Assembly (NCBI GenBank): GCA_947498595.1
Contig: CANMKX010000011.1
Span: 60,496-124,495, forward strand
Length of the DNA: 64,000 nt
Source of the DNA: an uncultured Aquimarina sp.
GTDB lineage: Bacteria > Bacteroidota > Bacteroidia > Flavobacteriales > Flavobacteriaceae
Direction: 5' to 3'
Below, in pieces: positions 16,737-26,094 of the stretch. Under the pieces are notes generated by a model. It was not told the origin of the DNA and made no database searches. It saw only the letters and a list, made by a program, of their open reading frames with translations. How positions within the stretch are numbered: the stretch's first letter is position 1; the number at the start of each line of letters is the position of its first letter. A program made the position numbers and the translations under genes.

Positions 16737-18953
16737 ATGGAATTAAAAATTAGCCCTTCGGTAGGGGTAGCTAGGCTAGGTAATAGTCATAAGCAATTTT
16801 GTCTTTCACCAGATAAAATCGGTGGACTTCCTTATGAGGCAGATGAATTTGGAAACAAATTAGGCCCTATTCAAAATTTTAAAGACGACGAGAGTCAAGT
16901 AAGAAGACAAGGTCAAGTTTTTAAAATTATGGATACAAATGATCATGAATTAACTACCTCATCGCCTACTGTTGCCTCTATGGAGTGGACAGTACACCTT
17001 GCTAATAAAAAAGCTGCTTGGTATCAATTTAGCGAATTAAAAGGAAATCTTTTATTTGGCCCTGGTAATAGTTATAAAGAACAAGGAGTTGAATTAAGAA
17101 ATCCTTCTGTTAAAGGTGATGATAGGCAGGCTTTAATCATTGATCCAGGTCCTAGAACTATTTCTGGTGCTAAGCAAAGCATCAATTTTGATAAGTCATC
17201 TGTACCTCATGGATATCCTGCTCGCTTTCCATCTGAATATACATTTGAGGAAAATGGTACCCTAAGACCAAGAAAACCAGTCGATCCTGAAGGAGTTAAA
17301 TATGGAACTGAAGTAACAACATTAGGAAATTTAAAAACAGATAATGACGGTCGACTTATTGTTCTAGGTGGATATGGTAATGCAGGAGGAGACGAACCTC
17401 TAACAAGCTATGGCGGTTCTAATACATGGCATGATGATATCTCTGATGGGCCTGTGTATTGCAAAATTACATTTAATGATGGTACTCCTACGGTTACATT
17501 ACAGGCTTGGGTTATTGTTGGCTCACCTGATTTTGCTCCAGAAATAGTTAATATTTCTAATCTAAGCGATACAATGTTTGATGTTGGTGTACGAGCCTTC
17601 AATTTTGTACCTGAAATGCGCCATAATGGAGGTTTTAATAAATCGTATAAAGTAAATTATCAACGTGATATTTTACCGATTGTAAAACGTTTTGCTGCTT
17701 ACCAATGGGTAGCTAATGTGCAATCTATGATGGCATTTTCTGCCAATGTATTTGATTTATCTGATCCTAGTGATGCTAATAAAGAAAATAGGTTAAACTA
17801 TTTCTCATATTTTAGGCGTCCTAATGATAAGTCGAATAACTCTTCTAACCAACCACAATCAGAATTATTTAAAAAGCAAGGAGATAATATGTTTCCTATG
17901 ATGCCTTTAAACTCTGGAAGTAATTCTGTAAGTAATACAACTATTGTCAAGTTTTTAGCACTAAATGACACACAGTATTTTATGCTAGAACAATGGGCTC
18001 ATGGGAATTTTGAAAATAATTCTGATTATGCATCATTTCCAATAAGCAAAGAAGATCAAGCTAGTGTGGGAAATTGCGTAGGACTACCTATGTGTCCTGG
18101 TATAGAAGTTACATGGAGTTTGCAAAACCCAAAAATATATGAAAAAGCTTATATTATTGCAGATCAAAAAGGACCTGGAGGCTATAATGAAACAGGATTA
18201 ACGCCCTCAAGAGATGAAGCCGAAGGAGGAGGTTGTCAACCTGGAGATTTAACTAAACGAATGGCCTGCCCGTGGCAAGCTGATTTCTTTCAATGTACAG
18301 TGCAACCTGTAAACTTTACAAATCCAGATTTCAATAAAGCAACTGTTACTACTACAGATACAGTGGCAACAACAACTAAAAAAGTATGGACAAACCCTGA
18401 TCCTAATTCACTTGGAGAAGTTGTTCAATCTGATACTGAAAAAGGTACTAGAGTTTATGAAAACTCTCACAAAGAGCCATTACCTCCTACTTACTATTCA
18501 TATTGGTGGCCACCACAAAGCCCATGGGATGTATTAACTGGTGAAGCTACTCTAGAAGGGCAACTAAATACTCATTTACCTTCAGGACAGCAAGTTAATT
18601 ATGCACGTGGCATTAATAGTTTTGTGCAAATGGTTGAGCATTGGTCTGCTATGGCTTTTATCAGAAATGTAAATTCTCAAGACAAAGGGTTTCCGTATTT
18701 TACTGAAACAGAACGTACCAATGAACTTTTTTCATTTAAAGAATTAGGAATTGGACAAGTAACCGGTAATGATGCTGATAACGAAACAACTGTTCCTGTT
18801 TTTTATATCAATGAGGATTTAAAAAGTATCAGTGAGAAAAATGAAAAAGCAAAAAGATTAGTTGCTTTTCTTGAACGACGTACATTTAAAAAGATTAAAA
18901 TTAGTAGTGAAGGACTTGGGTTACCACGTTCTGGAACAAGAATGAGACGCTAA
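16737..18953 (+). CDS. LodA-like quinoprotein amino-acid oxidase (CTQ cofactor)
   Basis: 738 residues. The opening LKISPSVGVARLGNS is the LodA family signature; PWQADFFQC (about residue 515) and YYSYWWPPQSPWDV (about 585) are the conserved Cys/Trp-rich segments where the cysteine tryptophylquinone cofactor forms in LodA. LodA of Marinomonas oxidises L-lysine at the epsilon-amino group, releasing H2O2 that kills other bacteria and helps biofilm dispersal; GoxA relatives use glycine. Substrate here is not determinable. The downstream flavoprotein (1-nt overlap) is the maturase needed for the cofactor. Two glutamates and aspartates line the family pocket but cannot be assigned without a structure. 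Confidence 0.85.
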   Translation: MELKISPSVGVARLGNSHKQFCLSPDKIGGLPYEADEFGNKLGPIQNFKDDESQVRRQGQVFKIMDTNDHELTTSSPTVASMEWTVHLANKKAAWYQFSELKGNLLFGPGNSYKEQGVELRNPSVKGDDRQALIIDPGPRTISGAKQSINFDKSSVPHGYPARFPSEYTFEENGTLRPRKPVDPEGVKYGTEVTTLGNLKTDNDGRLIVLGGYGNAGGDEPLTSYGGSNTWHDDISDGPVYCKITFNDGTPTVTLQAWVIVGSPDFAPEIVNISNLSDTMFDVGVRAFNFVPEMRHNGGFNKSYKVNYQRDILPIVKRFAAYQWVANVQSMMAFSANVFDLSDPSDANKENRLNYFSYFRRPNDKSNNSSNQPQSELFKKQGDNMFPMMPLNSGSNSVSNTTIVKFLALNDTQYFMLEQWAHGNFENNSDYASFPISKEDQASVGNCVGLPMCPGIEVTWSLQNPKIYEKAYIIADQKGPGGYNETGLTPSRDEAEGGGCQPGDLTKRMACPWQADFFQCTVQPVNFTNPDFNKATVTTTDTVATTTKKVWTNPDPNSLGEVVQSDTEKGTRVYENSHKEPLPPTYYSYWWPPQSPWDVLTGEATLEGQLNTHLPSGQQVNYARGINSFVQMVEHWSAMAFIRNVNSQDKGFPYFTETERTNELFSFKELGIGQVTGNDADNETTVPVFYINEDLKSISEKNEKAKRLVAFLERRTFKKIKISSEGLGLPRSGTRMRR

Positions 18954-20062
18954 TGAAAACGACAATACAACATACAGATGTACTTATAATAGGTGGAGGT
19001 CCAAGCGGGGCCTCTGCCGCTTTAAGTCTACTAAACTATTCTAATTATAGTGTAACGCTTATAGAGCAATCCGATTTTAATCGTATCAGAGTTGGTGAAC
19101 ATGTATCTTCTAGCATATTTGATTTAATCACGTATCTGAAGTTACACAAAGATGATTTTGAAGAAGGGAGTTTTATTCCTTCTTATGCCAGCAAGGCTTA
19201 CTGGGGAAGTGATAAAGTAAGTACTACCAATGCGATATTTACAACCGAAGAAGCTACTTTCCAGATGGATCGAGAAAAATTTGATTTCAAATTGATCGAA
19301 ACTGCCGCAAATAGAGGAGCGACTATTTATCCTAGAACAAAGTGTTTGGATTATACACAATTGGAAGATAAGAGTTGGGAAGTTTCTTTGAGTCACCCAA
19401 CAGAAGGTAAATTTGTTATGAAAGCTAATTATTTGGTCGATGCTACTGGCAGAGAGAGTAATGTATGCAGAAAAATAGGAGTTCCTTCAAAAAAGGTTGA
19501 TAGTTTAATAGGTGTGGGATTATTTCTAGAATTAGAGGAAAATTCTAAAAAATTTGAACAAACATTAGAATCAGTTGAATTAGGCTGGTGGTATACTGCT
19601 TGTCTCCCTAATAACAAAATGGTCATTACTCTTTTCTCGGATGCAGATATCATCTCTGAACATAAATTACATCAACTTGAGGTATGGAACGAAACTTTAC
19701 AAAAGAGTAAACAAATCAAACATTTGATTGATGGTGCCCGTACAATTTCGGACAAGTTATGGGTGAGAAATGCTCAAACGCAACTTAGTGATCCTAGAAA
19801 TATTGATCGCTTTATAGCTATTGGTGATGCTGCTGTTTCATTTGACCCTATTTCGTCAATGGGAATTGGTTTTTCTATTAGTTCTGCTTGCTTTGCAGCA
19901 AAACATATCGCTCATGAACTTGAGGAGAATTCATCTTCTATAGCTCTGTTTCAAGAAGACATAATCAATAATTACAATCAATACCTTCAAACAAGAGCCA
20001 CATACTATCAAATGGAAAAAAGATGGCCTTCTTCTAAGTTTTGGCAACGAAGAGCTAATTAA
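18953..20062 (+). CDS. LodB-like FAD-dependent maturase of the quinoprotein oxidase
   Basis: 369 residues. An N-terminal Rossmann FAD motif (IIGGGPSGASAALSLL) and a C-terminal FAD motif (AIGDAAVSFDPISSMGIGFSISSA, about residues 283-306) place it with group-A flavin monooxygenases/tryptophan-halogenase-like proteins. LodB is required for CTQ formation in LodA. The stop TAA of lodA and the ATG overlap by one base (TAATG), so expression is coupled. Confidence 0.85.
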   Translation: MKTTIQHTDVLIIGGGPSGASAALSLLNYSNYSVTLIEQSDFNRIRVGEHVSSSIFDLITYLKLHKDDFEEGSFIPSYASKAYWGSDKVSTTNAIFTTEEATFQMDREKFDFKLIETAANRGATIYPRTKCLDYTQLEDKSWEVSLSHPTEGKFVMKANYLVDATGRESNVCRKIGVPSKKVDSLIGVGLFLELEENSKKFEQTLESVELGWWYTACLPNNKMVITLFSDADIISEHKLHQLEVWNETLQKSKQIKHLIDGARTISDKLWVRNAQTQLSDPRNIDRFIAIGDAAVSFDPISSMGIGFSISSACFAAKHIAHELEENSSSIALFQEDIINNYNQYLQTRATYYQMEKRWPSSKFWQRRAN

Positions 20063-20100
20063 GTATTATAATATTGCTACACAATCAACTATAAATAATT

Positions 20101-20139
20101 TTTAAATGTGCCCATCAATCGATTCTGGGCACATTTAAA
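20101..20139 (+). terminator. Terminator of the lodAB-like operon
   Basis: A 14-bp perfect stem, TTTAAATGTGCCCA with TGGGCACATTTAAA, around an 11-nt loop, 38 bp after the second gene. Confidence 0.85.
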
Positions 20140-20294
20140 AAAGTGTGTTTTTGAGTAAATAATTACTCTATATGTTTGTAAATATTTATTAAAATCGAAT
20201 AACAAAAAACATATTTTTAACTCTATGATTATATCCTTAATAGTTTAACCTTTAAAAATATCAAAATGTTATTTTTAAAGATTAAACTACTTTA

Positions 20295-21809
20295 TTACTT
20301 CACAATTTTTCCTCTTTTAAGAACAAAATCAATTTTTTTAGTGTTTCTAATATCCTCTAATGGATTTGCATTCAGAATTACTAGATTGGCTATTTTACCA
20401 TTTTCGATAGTACCTATATTATTTTCTTCTCCCAACATTTCAGCATTAATAATAGTAGCTGCTTGTAGGGCTTCAAAATTTGACAATCCTGCTTTGGTTA
20501 ACAATTCTATTTCTCCATGTATATTTAAAACAGCTGGTGCTCCTTTTTCTTCTGTAATCATATTATCAGATCCAGCTCCAACCTTTACTCCCATTTTGGA
20601 TGCGATTCGAACAGCTTTAAGAGCATTTTTAAGATCATCTGGGCTTCTTCGTTCATTATCATAAACATGTAAGGTTGCATCAAGTATGCTATTGTTATTT
20701 TTCATACTAGAAAACAAACGCTTTACTTCTAAGGTATTTTCATCCCATTGAACATTTTTCAGTTGATTTCTATAGGTAATTAATTCTTCTCGGTTTTTAA
20801 AACCATACCTGTCTTTTAAATCTCCTTTTATAAACTCATATTGTATCATATCTCCTGCATGAGACATTACATCTGCTCCTCCATTTGTTATATCTATAGC
20901 TTTTGTTGGTGGTACAACTGCATGTGCCCATACTTTTAATCCTTGTCGTTTTGCTTCATCAGCAACTTTTTTAAATAGGTTTTTTTCAACATTCATATAT
21001 ACTTTTATGGCTGTTGCTCCAATTCCTTTTACTTCAGAGATTACTTGTTTTAAATCAGTATCATTCGTAATAGCTCTTTGCCATGAAACTTCTCCTGCTT
21101 TTGCTCCCAAAGCAACCGATTGTGGTCTTTTATCATTTATAAAAAAATCGGGACCAGCAATAATGGTTGAAAAATAAACATCTGCTCCTATATTTTCTCC
21201 TATTAAAGTATTTCGTTTTAACAAAGTTAGCATTCTACCATCTCCTCCCATATCTCTAACACTTGTAACACCGTTTTTTACCGCCTCATGTAAGTGATGT
21301 TTTGCATCATTAAAAGTACCATGTGTAATATGTACATGAGCATCTATCAGTCCAGGGATGAGGTATTTACCTGATAAATCAAAGATTTTGGCACTCTCTG
21401 GTGCTTTCCTCTTTTTAGTATAATCAATCGCTTGGATTTTATCATTTTTTATCAATATATTTCCTTTCTTAAGCTCATTAGATATCATATTGATAATTCC
21501 TACATTTTTTAAGAATTTATAATCTCCATTTTTCGTTACTATTTTAGAACTCATTAATTCATCAACTACACTTTTTACAGTATTTGATGTACTTTCTTTT
21601 TTTATAAAACTTAGTGCTGCTTTTTTAGAGCTTTCGTTTGGGGCATTTGAAACAAATCGATTTAATTGCTCTTTAATAACAGCTTTGTCAGACTCTTTAG
21701 CTACTTTTTTTACTAACTCTGTTAATTTACTTTTAATCTGATCGGGTATTTGCGCTTGTATTGTAAATCCGATCATTAAAAGCATTATATAAATTACTAT
21801 TTTTCTCAT
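20295..21809 (-). CDS. Secreted metal-dependent amidohydrolase (imidazolonepropionase-like)
   Basis: 504 residues with signal peptide MRKIVIYIMLLMIGFTIQAQ. The metal ligands of the amidohydrolase superfamily are visible: LIDAHVHITHG (about residue 155), the Lys of TAIKVYMN, His of VWAHAVV and MSHAGD, and Asp of VGAGSDN. N-terminal residues 20-95 are an extra helical region before the usual start of the composite beta-domain. Members hydrolyse cyclic amides or dipeptides (prolidase-type); the substrate is not clear. It is the last gene of a four-gene minus-strand group with an M19 dipeptidase and an ornithine cyclodeaminase homologue, which fits peptide or amino-acid derivative breakdown. Confidence 0.8.
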   Translation of the reverse strand: MRKIVIYIMLLMIGFTIQAQIPDQIKSKLTELVKKVAKESDKAVIKEQLNRFVSNAPNESSKKAALSFIKKESTSNTVKSVVDELMSSKIVTKNGDYKFLKNVGIINMISNELKKGNILIKNDKIQAIDYTKKRKAPESAKIFDLSGKYLIPGLIDAHVHITHGTFNDAKHHLHEAVKNGVTSVRDMGGDGRMLTLLKRNTLIGENIGADVYFSTIIAGPDFFINDKRPQSVALGAKAGEVSWQRAITNDTDLKQVISEVKGIGATAIKVYMNVEKNLFKKVADEAKRQGLKVWAHAVVPPTKAIDITNGGADVMSHAGDMIQYEFIKGDLKDRYGFKNREELITYRNQLKNVQWDENTLEVKRLFSSMKNNNSILDATLHVYDNERRSPDDLKNALKAVRIASKMGVKVGAGSDNMITEEKGAPAVLNIHGEIELLTKAGLSNFEALQAATIINAEMLGEENNIGTIENGKIANLVILNANPLEDIRNTKKIDFVLKRGKIVK

Positions 21810-21900
21810 TCTTATATTTATTTAATTTTATCTTTTAGTTGTGTATTACAACTTATAATTAGTATCTTATATATAGGTTTCTATTTTATTGTTTTATGAA

Positions 21901-23109
21901 TTAATGTTTAAAAATATTCATTAAAGCGTGTTGAAAATTTTCTCCTAATACTTTTTTAATATTTACATCCTTATACCCTTTTTTAAGTAAACCTTCGGCT
22001 ATATCATAGGTTCTATACGGGTGATTTAATCCTTTAATAGTTAATAAATAATCCTCGTTTGTATGAGTTTGGTATTTTGCAGGAGCATTTTTCAAACGTT
22101 TTTTTCGATGCTCTAATTCTCCATAATCTTCCGTATATAAACCTTGATCACTACCAATCCCCACGTGGTCAATACCTACTAATTGTGCTACGTAGTCTAT
22201 ATGATCTATAAAATGATTAAAATGTACTGGTTCTTTTTCACGTATCATAAATCGAAGAATTGGAATTCCTATAACTCCTCCAGTTTTTGCGATTCCTTTG
22301 ATTGCTTCATCAGTTTTGGTTCTTGCTACTCCTTTAGCAATACTTCTACAGGCACCGTGGGTGATCAATACAGGTTTTGTACTTGCATGAATAGCATTCA
22401 TTGTGGTTTTATCTCCACAATGTGATACATCTACAGCCATACCAATTTCGTTCATTCGTTTGATAACTTCTCTCCCATAATCTGTAAGTCCTGTATCAAT
22501 ATCTACAAAAGCACCGCATCCTAATTTGTTTTGTCCGTTATACGTTATTTGTGACAATCGTAAGCCTAATCCATAAAATAAATCAACATCTTCAAGTGTT
22601 CTAAACTGACTGGATTCTTGATTTGTAATTAGCATTCCAATTTTATGAGTAGAATTGATGTTTTTCAATTTTTCTATAGTATCAATTCGTTCAAAGTAAT
22701 TAGGATTTGAAGCTATGATACCATTTTGTTCTGCCATAAATTTGAGCATTCCTTCATAAGTTGGAATCATACTTCCCCAGCCAAATACATTGATTCCACA
22801 ACTCATTACAAAATCGAAATCTTCTTTGGTAAACGAATTTGGTGTACTAATCCAATGTTTACCCAAAGGCATTCCACCTCGCTTTTGATACCAATTTTGA
22901 TATGTTCCTAACATATCTAAGCAAGCAGTTTCTTGTACTAGTTTTTTTGTTTTATCTGAATATTTTTTAAGTGCTTCTATCACTGGTAACTCTGTGGTTG
23001 TTTTTATCTTTTCTTTCTCAGAATTACAGCTTCCTAATGTTGGTAATACTGCAACACCTGCCACAGTAATCCCCAATTTTTTGATGAAATCTCTCCTTTT
23101 TCTAGTCAT
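21901..23109 (-). CDS. Membrane dipeptidase (M19, renal dipeptidase family), exported lipoprotein
   Basis: The chosen start MTRKRRDFIKKLGITVAGVAVLPTLGSC begins a twin-arginine-like signal with a lipobox Cys; the frame runs upstream to another ATG at 23247, but that would bury the signal. Conserved M19 elements: DVSHCG, THGACR and HVGIGSDQG. The N-terminal HxD pair of the family reads CLD (ETACLDML), so one zinc ligand is replaced. M19 enzymes cleave dipeptides, including D-amino-acid ones. It follows the ornithine cyclodeaminase-like gene by about 70 bp. Confidence 0.78.
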   Translation of the reverse strand: MTRKRRDFIKKLGITVAGVAVLPTLGSCNSEKEKIKTTTELPVIEALKKYSDKTKKLVQETACLDMLGTYQNWYQKRGGMPLGKHWISTPNSFTKEDFDFVMSCGINVFGWGSMIPTYEGMLKFMAEQNGIIASNPNYFERIDTIEKLKNINSTHKIGMLITNQESSQFRTLEDVDLFYGLGLRLSQITYNGQNKLGCGAFVDIDTGLTDYGREVIKRMNEIGMAVDVSHCGDKTTMNAIHASTKPVLITHGACRSIAKGVARTKTDEAIKGIAKTGGVIGIPILRFMIREKEPVHFNHFIDHIDYVAQLVGIDHVGIGSDQGLYTEDYGELEHRKKRLKNAPAKYQTHTNEDYLLTIKGLNHPYRTYDIAEGLLKKGYKDVNIKKVLGENFQHALMNIFKH

Positions 23110-23176
23110 ATTTCTTATTTTTTTAGACTGAATTCTTACATACTTATCTCTATCTTTTATACATTCACATAAGTTG

Positions 23177-24151
23177 TTAATTACAACTATTAATACAAAA
23201 TGAATGTTCTTTATATTTATGATAACAAAACAATCCTGCTGCAACATCTTCGATCGCTAGACCTACAGATTTAAAAACTGTTTTATCATTTGAATTGTAA
23301 AGTGTATTATCTTTTAGTATTTCAGAAATCTCAGCTTTGATCAAGTTATCAGCATTACACTCTAACTCAGTTGCAGGAATTAATAAATCTCCAGTTTCAT
23401 TTACTACAGCTATTTTGCTGTCCACATATATGCTTGCTGTTGTTATAATATCGGTACTCAACTCTCTTGCATTAGTTGTGCATGCTCCAATAGCATTGAT
23501 ATGTACATGTTTTTGCAAGTAATCATTTTTTAATATAGGTATTGGTGATGCTGTTATGGTACAAATTATATCAGCATCTTTAGCTGCTGTAGCTACATCA
23601 TTACAAATTTGAAAATCAAGTTCATATTTAGATCGTGCTTGCTCTATAAAATTTATTGCGTTTTGTTCATTCTTACTCCAAACACTCACATGTTGTATAT
23701 CTCTAATTTTTAGCATTGCTTCTAAATGTTTTTTAGCTTGCACGCCACTACCTATTAGGCATAAATTATGTGCATCACTTATAGCTAGTTTATCGGTTAC
23801 CAGTGCACTTACTGCTGCGGTTCTAATTGCTGTTATCTCTTCGACATCCAAACTACATATTAACTTACCTGTATTGGTTTCGAAAAGATGTAAAACACCT
23901 TGATAAGAACTTAAACCTTGTTTGTAATTATTAGAAAAAACACTCAATACTTTCACTCCCATAACTCTATATGGTTTTATATATGCTGGCATCATTCCTA
24001 AAATATTAATAGCATTGTTATCTAAAAGCATTTTAGAACGCAATAGGTTTACAACATCTTTTTCTATATCTAACAAAAAAAGCTTTTCCATAATCTCTAT
24101 ACACTCAGACATGGAAAGTAATTCTAATATCTCTTTATTATTAATAAACAC
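23177..24151 (-). CDS. Ornithine cyclodeaminase/mu-crystallin family protein
   Basis: 324 residues. The NAD-binding glycine motif LIGSGVQAKKHLEAML (about residues 122-137) and the N-terminal VMGVKVLSVF and ETNTGKLICSLDVEEITAIRTAA segments are characteristic. Family activities include ornithine to proline, delta1-pyrroline-2-carboxylate reduction and opine-type reactions; which applies is unknown. It starts with GTG, and the first G is the last base of the MarR stop (TAGTG), so translation is coupled. Confidence 0.85.
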   Translation of the reverse strand: MFINNKEILELLSMSECIEIMEKLFLLDIEKDVVNLLRSKMLLDNNAINILGMMPAYIKPYRVMGVKVLSVFSNNYKQGLSSYQGVLHLFETNTGKLICSLDVEEITAIRTAAVSALVTDKLAISDAHNLCLIGSGVQAKKHLEAMLKIRDIQHVSVWSKNEQNAINFIEQARSKYELDFQICNDVATAAKDADIICTITASPIPILKNDYLQKHVHINAIGACTTNARELSTDIITTASIYVDSKIAVVNETGDLLIPATELECNADNLIKAEISEILKDNTLYNSNDKTVFKSVGLAIEDVAAGLFCYHKYKEHSFCINSCN

Positions 24152-24510
24152 TACTTTAAGTTTGTAATCATTTTATGTAATACATTTTTAAACACTTTTA
24201 ATTCGTCTTCAGTAATAGCTGTTTCAGCTTTTTGAGTCATTAGATTTGCTGCTTTTAACGCACTATCTTTTATAGCTTTTCCTTGTGCAGTCACATATAT
24301 TTCTTTGTTGCGCTTGTCCTCTACAGAGCTTCTCCTAGATATAAATCCTCTTTTTTCTAGAGTTTCAACTTGTCGGGTTATTGTACTTTTCTCTTTATTC
24401 GAAATTTTGGCTAGCTCTTGCTGATTTATACCGTCTTTGTTCCATAAATAGAATAGAATTCTCCATTGTTCTACGGTTATATCGATATCATTAGCTTTTA
24501 ACTGAATCAT
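24151..24510 (-). CDS. MarR-family transcriptional regulator
   Basis: 119 residues. A winged-helix MarR fold: GINQQELAKISNKEKSTITRQVETLEKRGFISR (helix-turn-helix) followed by the wing EDKRNKEIYVTAQGK. It heads the operon with the cyclodeaminase, dipeptidase and amidohydrolase genes and probably regulates it in response to a small ligand, which I infer from position. Confidence 0.88.
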   Translation of the reverse strand: MIQLKANDIDITVEQWRILFYLWNKDGINQQELAKISNKEKSTITRQVETLEKRGFISRRSSVEDKRNKEIYVTAQGKAIKDSALKAANLMTQKAETAITEDELKVFKNVLHKMITNLK

Positions 24511-24870
24511 TAAACCCGATACGAGTAAACGTTCTGCTACGCTAATTAATCTTGCTGATGAATTTAGATTTACTTTGATGGCTTTTAGCTTTTATTATTA
24601 GTTGCAATATACAACTTTAAAAATAAAATATTTATCTTAAAAAAATCTTACTCTCATAACTGATTTGGATTATATTAAAATGCAGGTAAGTCATCTTGTT
24701 AAAACTTAAAACAATTTAAAAAAAACAATGGGTTATGAATAAAAACATAATGAGAAAAAAATATGGAAGCACAGATAGTTAAGCTTTATCAATGAAACTA
24801 TTTTATTTGAGCTTCAACGAAAATCATGGGCAATAAACCAAATACTAAGGAGTCTTTGTCGCTATTAATC

Positions 24871-24939
24871 TTACTAACATCATTTAAAAGCACTAGTAAA
24901 TAATTTTAATTTTTTTATTTATTCAATTATCTTTGAGTA
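24871..24939 (+). repeat. Module shared with the DRT upstream region (copy 2)
   Basis: TTACTAAC, about 11 variable bases, CACTAGTAAATAATTT (24891-24906), then CAATTATCTTTGAGTAAA. The same order occurs at 2409-2477 before the other reverse-transcriptase gene. A short perfect hairpin, GCTTGTT/AACAAGC, follows at 24973-24989. Confidence 0.6.
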
Positions 24940-25082
24940 AATGATATAAAACTTACTATGGTAACTATATATGCTTGTTTACAACAAGCTAAAAACTGTA
25001 ACAAACCATAAACTTTTTATTCCCTAAAGAATATTATTCCACTACTTTTATATACTCACAGTAATATTTTTCTGAAATTTTG

Positions 25083-25113
25083 TTTGAAAAATCATAAATA
25101 ATTTTTATCTTTG
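25083..25113 (+). promoter_or_regulatory. Bacteroidota-type promoter for the retron leader RNA
   Basis: TTTG at 25083-25086 and TATCTTTG (matching TAnnTTTG) at 25106-25113, 19 nt apart, as in the Bacteroidota -33/-7 consensus. Transcription would start near 25120, about 370 nt before the first ORF, which gives a long untranslated leader. Confidence 0.7.
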
Positions 25114-25119
25114 CTTCAT

Positions 25120-25490
25120 AAGTTCTTTAAAAGAGTATTGAAAATTGTAGTAATTAAAATTCAAACTACTAAAGTGTATTAAGTTACACAACCAATTAAG
25201 GTTCTATTGGCGACGACACGTAGCTCTCTGAAAAGAAAGCAACGTTGAAACTCGGTTAAAGCAAACGCTGAAAACACGAAGTCATTCAATTAAAGAAAGC
25301 TCTAAAGATGCATTTAGGAAACCCCTGAAAACGCGCTTGAAGTCAATCTGAATTGAATAAAACTGATAACTTGCTAAGTAGTCATTTAAGATACATTTAT
25401 TTTAAGTAGCAAGGAATAATTTTGGGGTGATAATGTGAACAACGCATATTGGATTTAATTACAAGCGTATTGCAAATGTAGCAAGGCGAT
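25120..25490 (+). ncRNA. Putative retron msr-msd RNA
   Basis: A 370-nt leader packed with short hairpins: GTAGT 25147-25151 / ACTAC 25165-25169, GTGTA/TACAC 25174-25189, CCAAT/ATTGG 25192-25210, GCTCTCT-GAAA-AGAAAGC 25223-25240 (one mismatch, tetraloop-like), an 8-bp long-range stem ATTCAATT 25284-25291 / AATTGAAT 25351-25358, and CTTGCTA 25370-25376 / TAGCAAG 25407-25413. The motif CTGAAAA occurs three times. A run of small hairpins followed by a longer stem upstream of an RT is how retron ncRNAs look. The a1/a2 ends and the branching G were not identified. Confidence 0.6.
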
Positions 25491-25518
25491 ATTGCCTTTA
25501 ATTAAATACATAAAAGAT

Positions 25519-25764
25519 ATGCGTAAAAAACACAATTATCAACACGTTGATGGTCTTATACTTGGTATAAGGACTATCCTTTCTGAGAACCGTTGTTCAT
25601 TCTCAGATGAAGAAAAAGTTCATTTATCTAATGTAATTAGATATTTAGAAAACTCTAAAAAAGAAAGCGATAAAAAGCCTATAGATTGGAGTTTAGTTTT
25701 TAAAGGAATTGATTTACTCAACAGAGTAATTACCAATTTTGATGATTTACCGAACATTTTCTAA
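25519..25764 (+). CDS. Small helical protein, possible retron accessory, function unknown
   Basis: 81 residues from the ATG at 25519 (MRKKHNYQHVDGL); a TTG at 25492 would add 9 residues. Charged and helical, no recognised domain, no signal or membrane segment. It lies between the structured leader and the HTH gene, 36 bp before the latter, so it is probably on the same transcript. Confidence 0.55.
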   Translation: MRKKHNYQHVDGLILGIRTILSENRCSFSDEEKVHLSNVIRYLENSKKESDKKPIDWSLVFKGIDLLNRVITNFDDLPNIF

Positions 25765-25800
25765 CCTGACACCCCATTAATTTTTTCAAACAATCAAAGT

Positions 25801-26094
25801 ATGGATTTAGGATTAGCAATAAAATCGATTAGAAAACAAAAAGGTTTAAAGCAAAACCAATTTGCTGAACTTTGTGAAATTACCCAAGCGTATTTGTCAC
25901 AAATTGAGAATAATAACAAGGAGCCTAATCTTTCGACATTAAAAACGATTTCCAATAAATTAGAAATACCTTTACCTATTCTATTTTTTCTTTCAATAGA
26001 TAGTGATGATATCAGTCCTGAAAAAGAAGATGCTTTCAACATAATTGCACCTTCTGTAAAATCATTGATAAATCAATTTTTTACTACTCAATGA
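25801..26094 (+). CDS. XRE-family helix-turn-helix protein, retron partner
   Basis: 97 residues. Canonical HTH_XRE: IRKQKGLKQNQFAELCEITQAYLSQIENNNKEPNLSTLKTISNKLEI (shown here in part; residues about 7-52), then a short acidic tail. The stop overlaps the RT start (ATGA). In the retron classification I remember, one type (VI) pairs the RT with a small HTH protein, which acts as the effector or regulator. Confidence 0.82.
   Translation: MDLGLAIKSIRKQKGLKQNQFAELCEITQAYLSQIENNNKEPNLSTLKTISNKLEIPLPILFFLSIDSDDISPEKEDAFNIIAPSVKSLINQFFTTQ

Noticed and set aside
23110..23247. 46-codon N-terminal extension of the M19 dipeptidase
   Set aside because: The twin-arginine lipoprotein signal begins at 23109, and the extension overlaps the 3' end of the cyclodeaminase gene.
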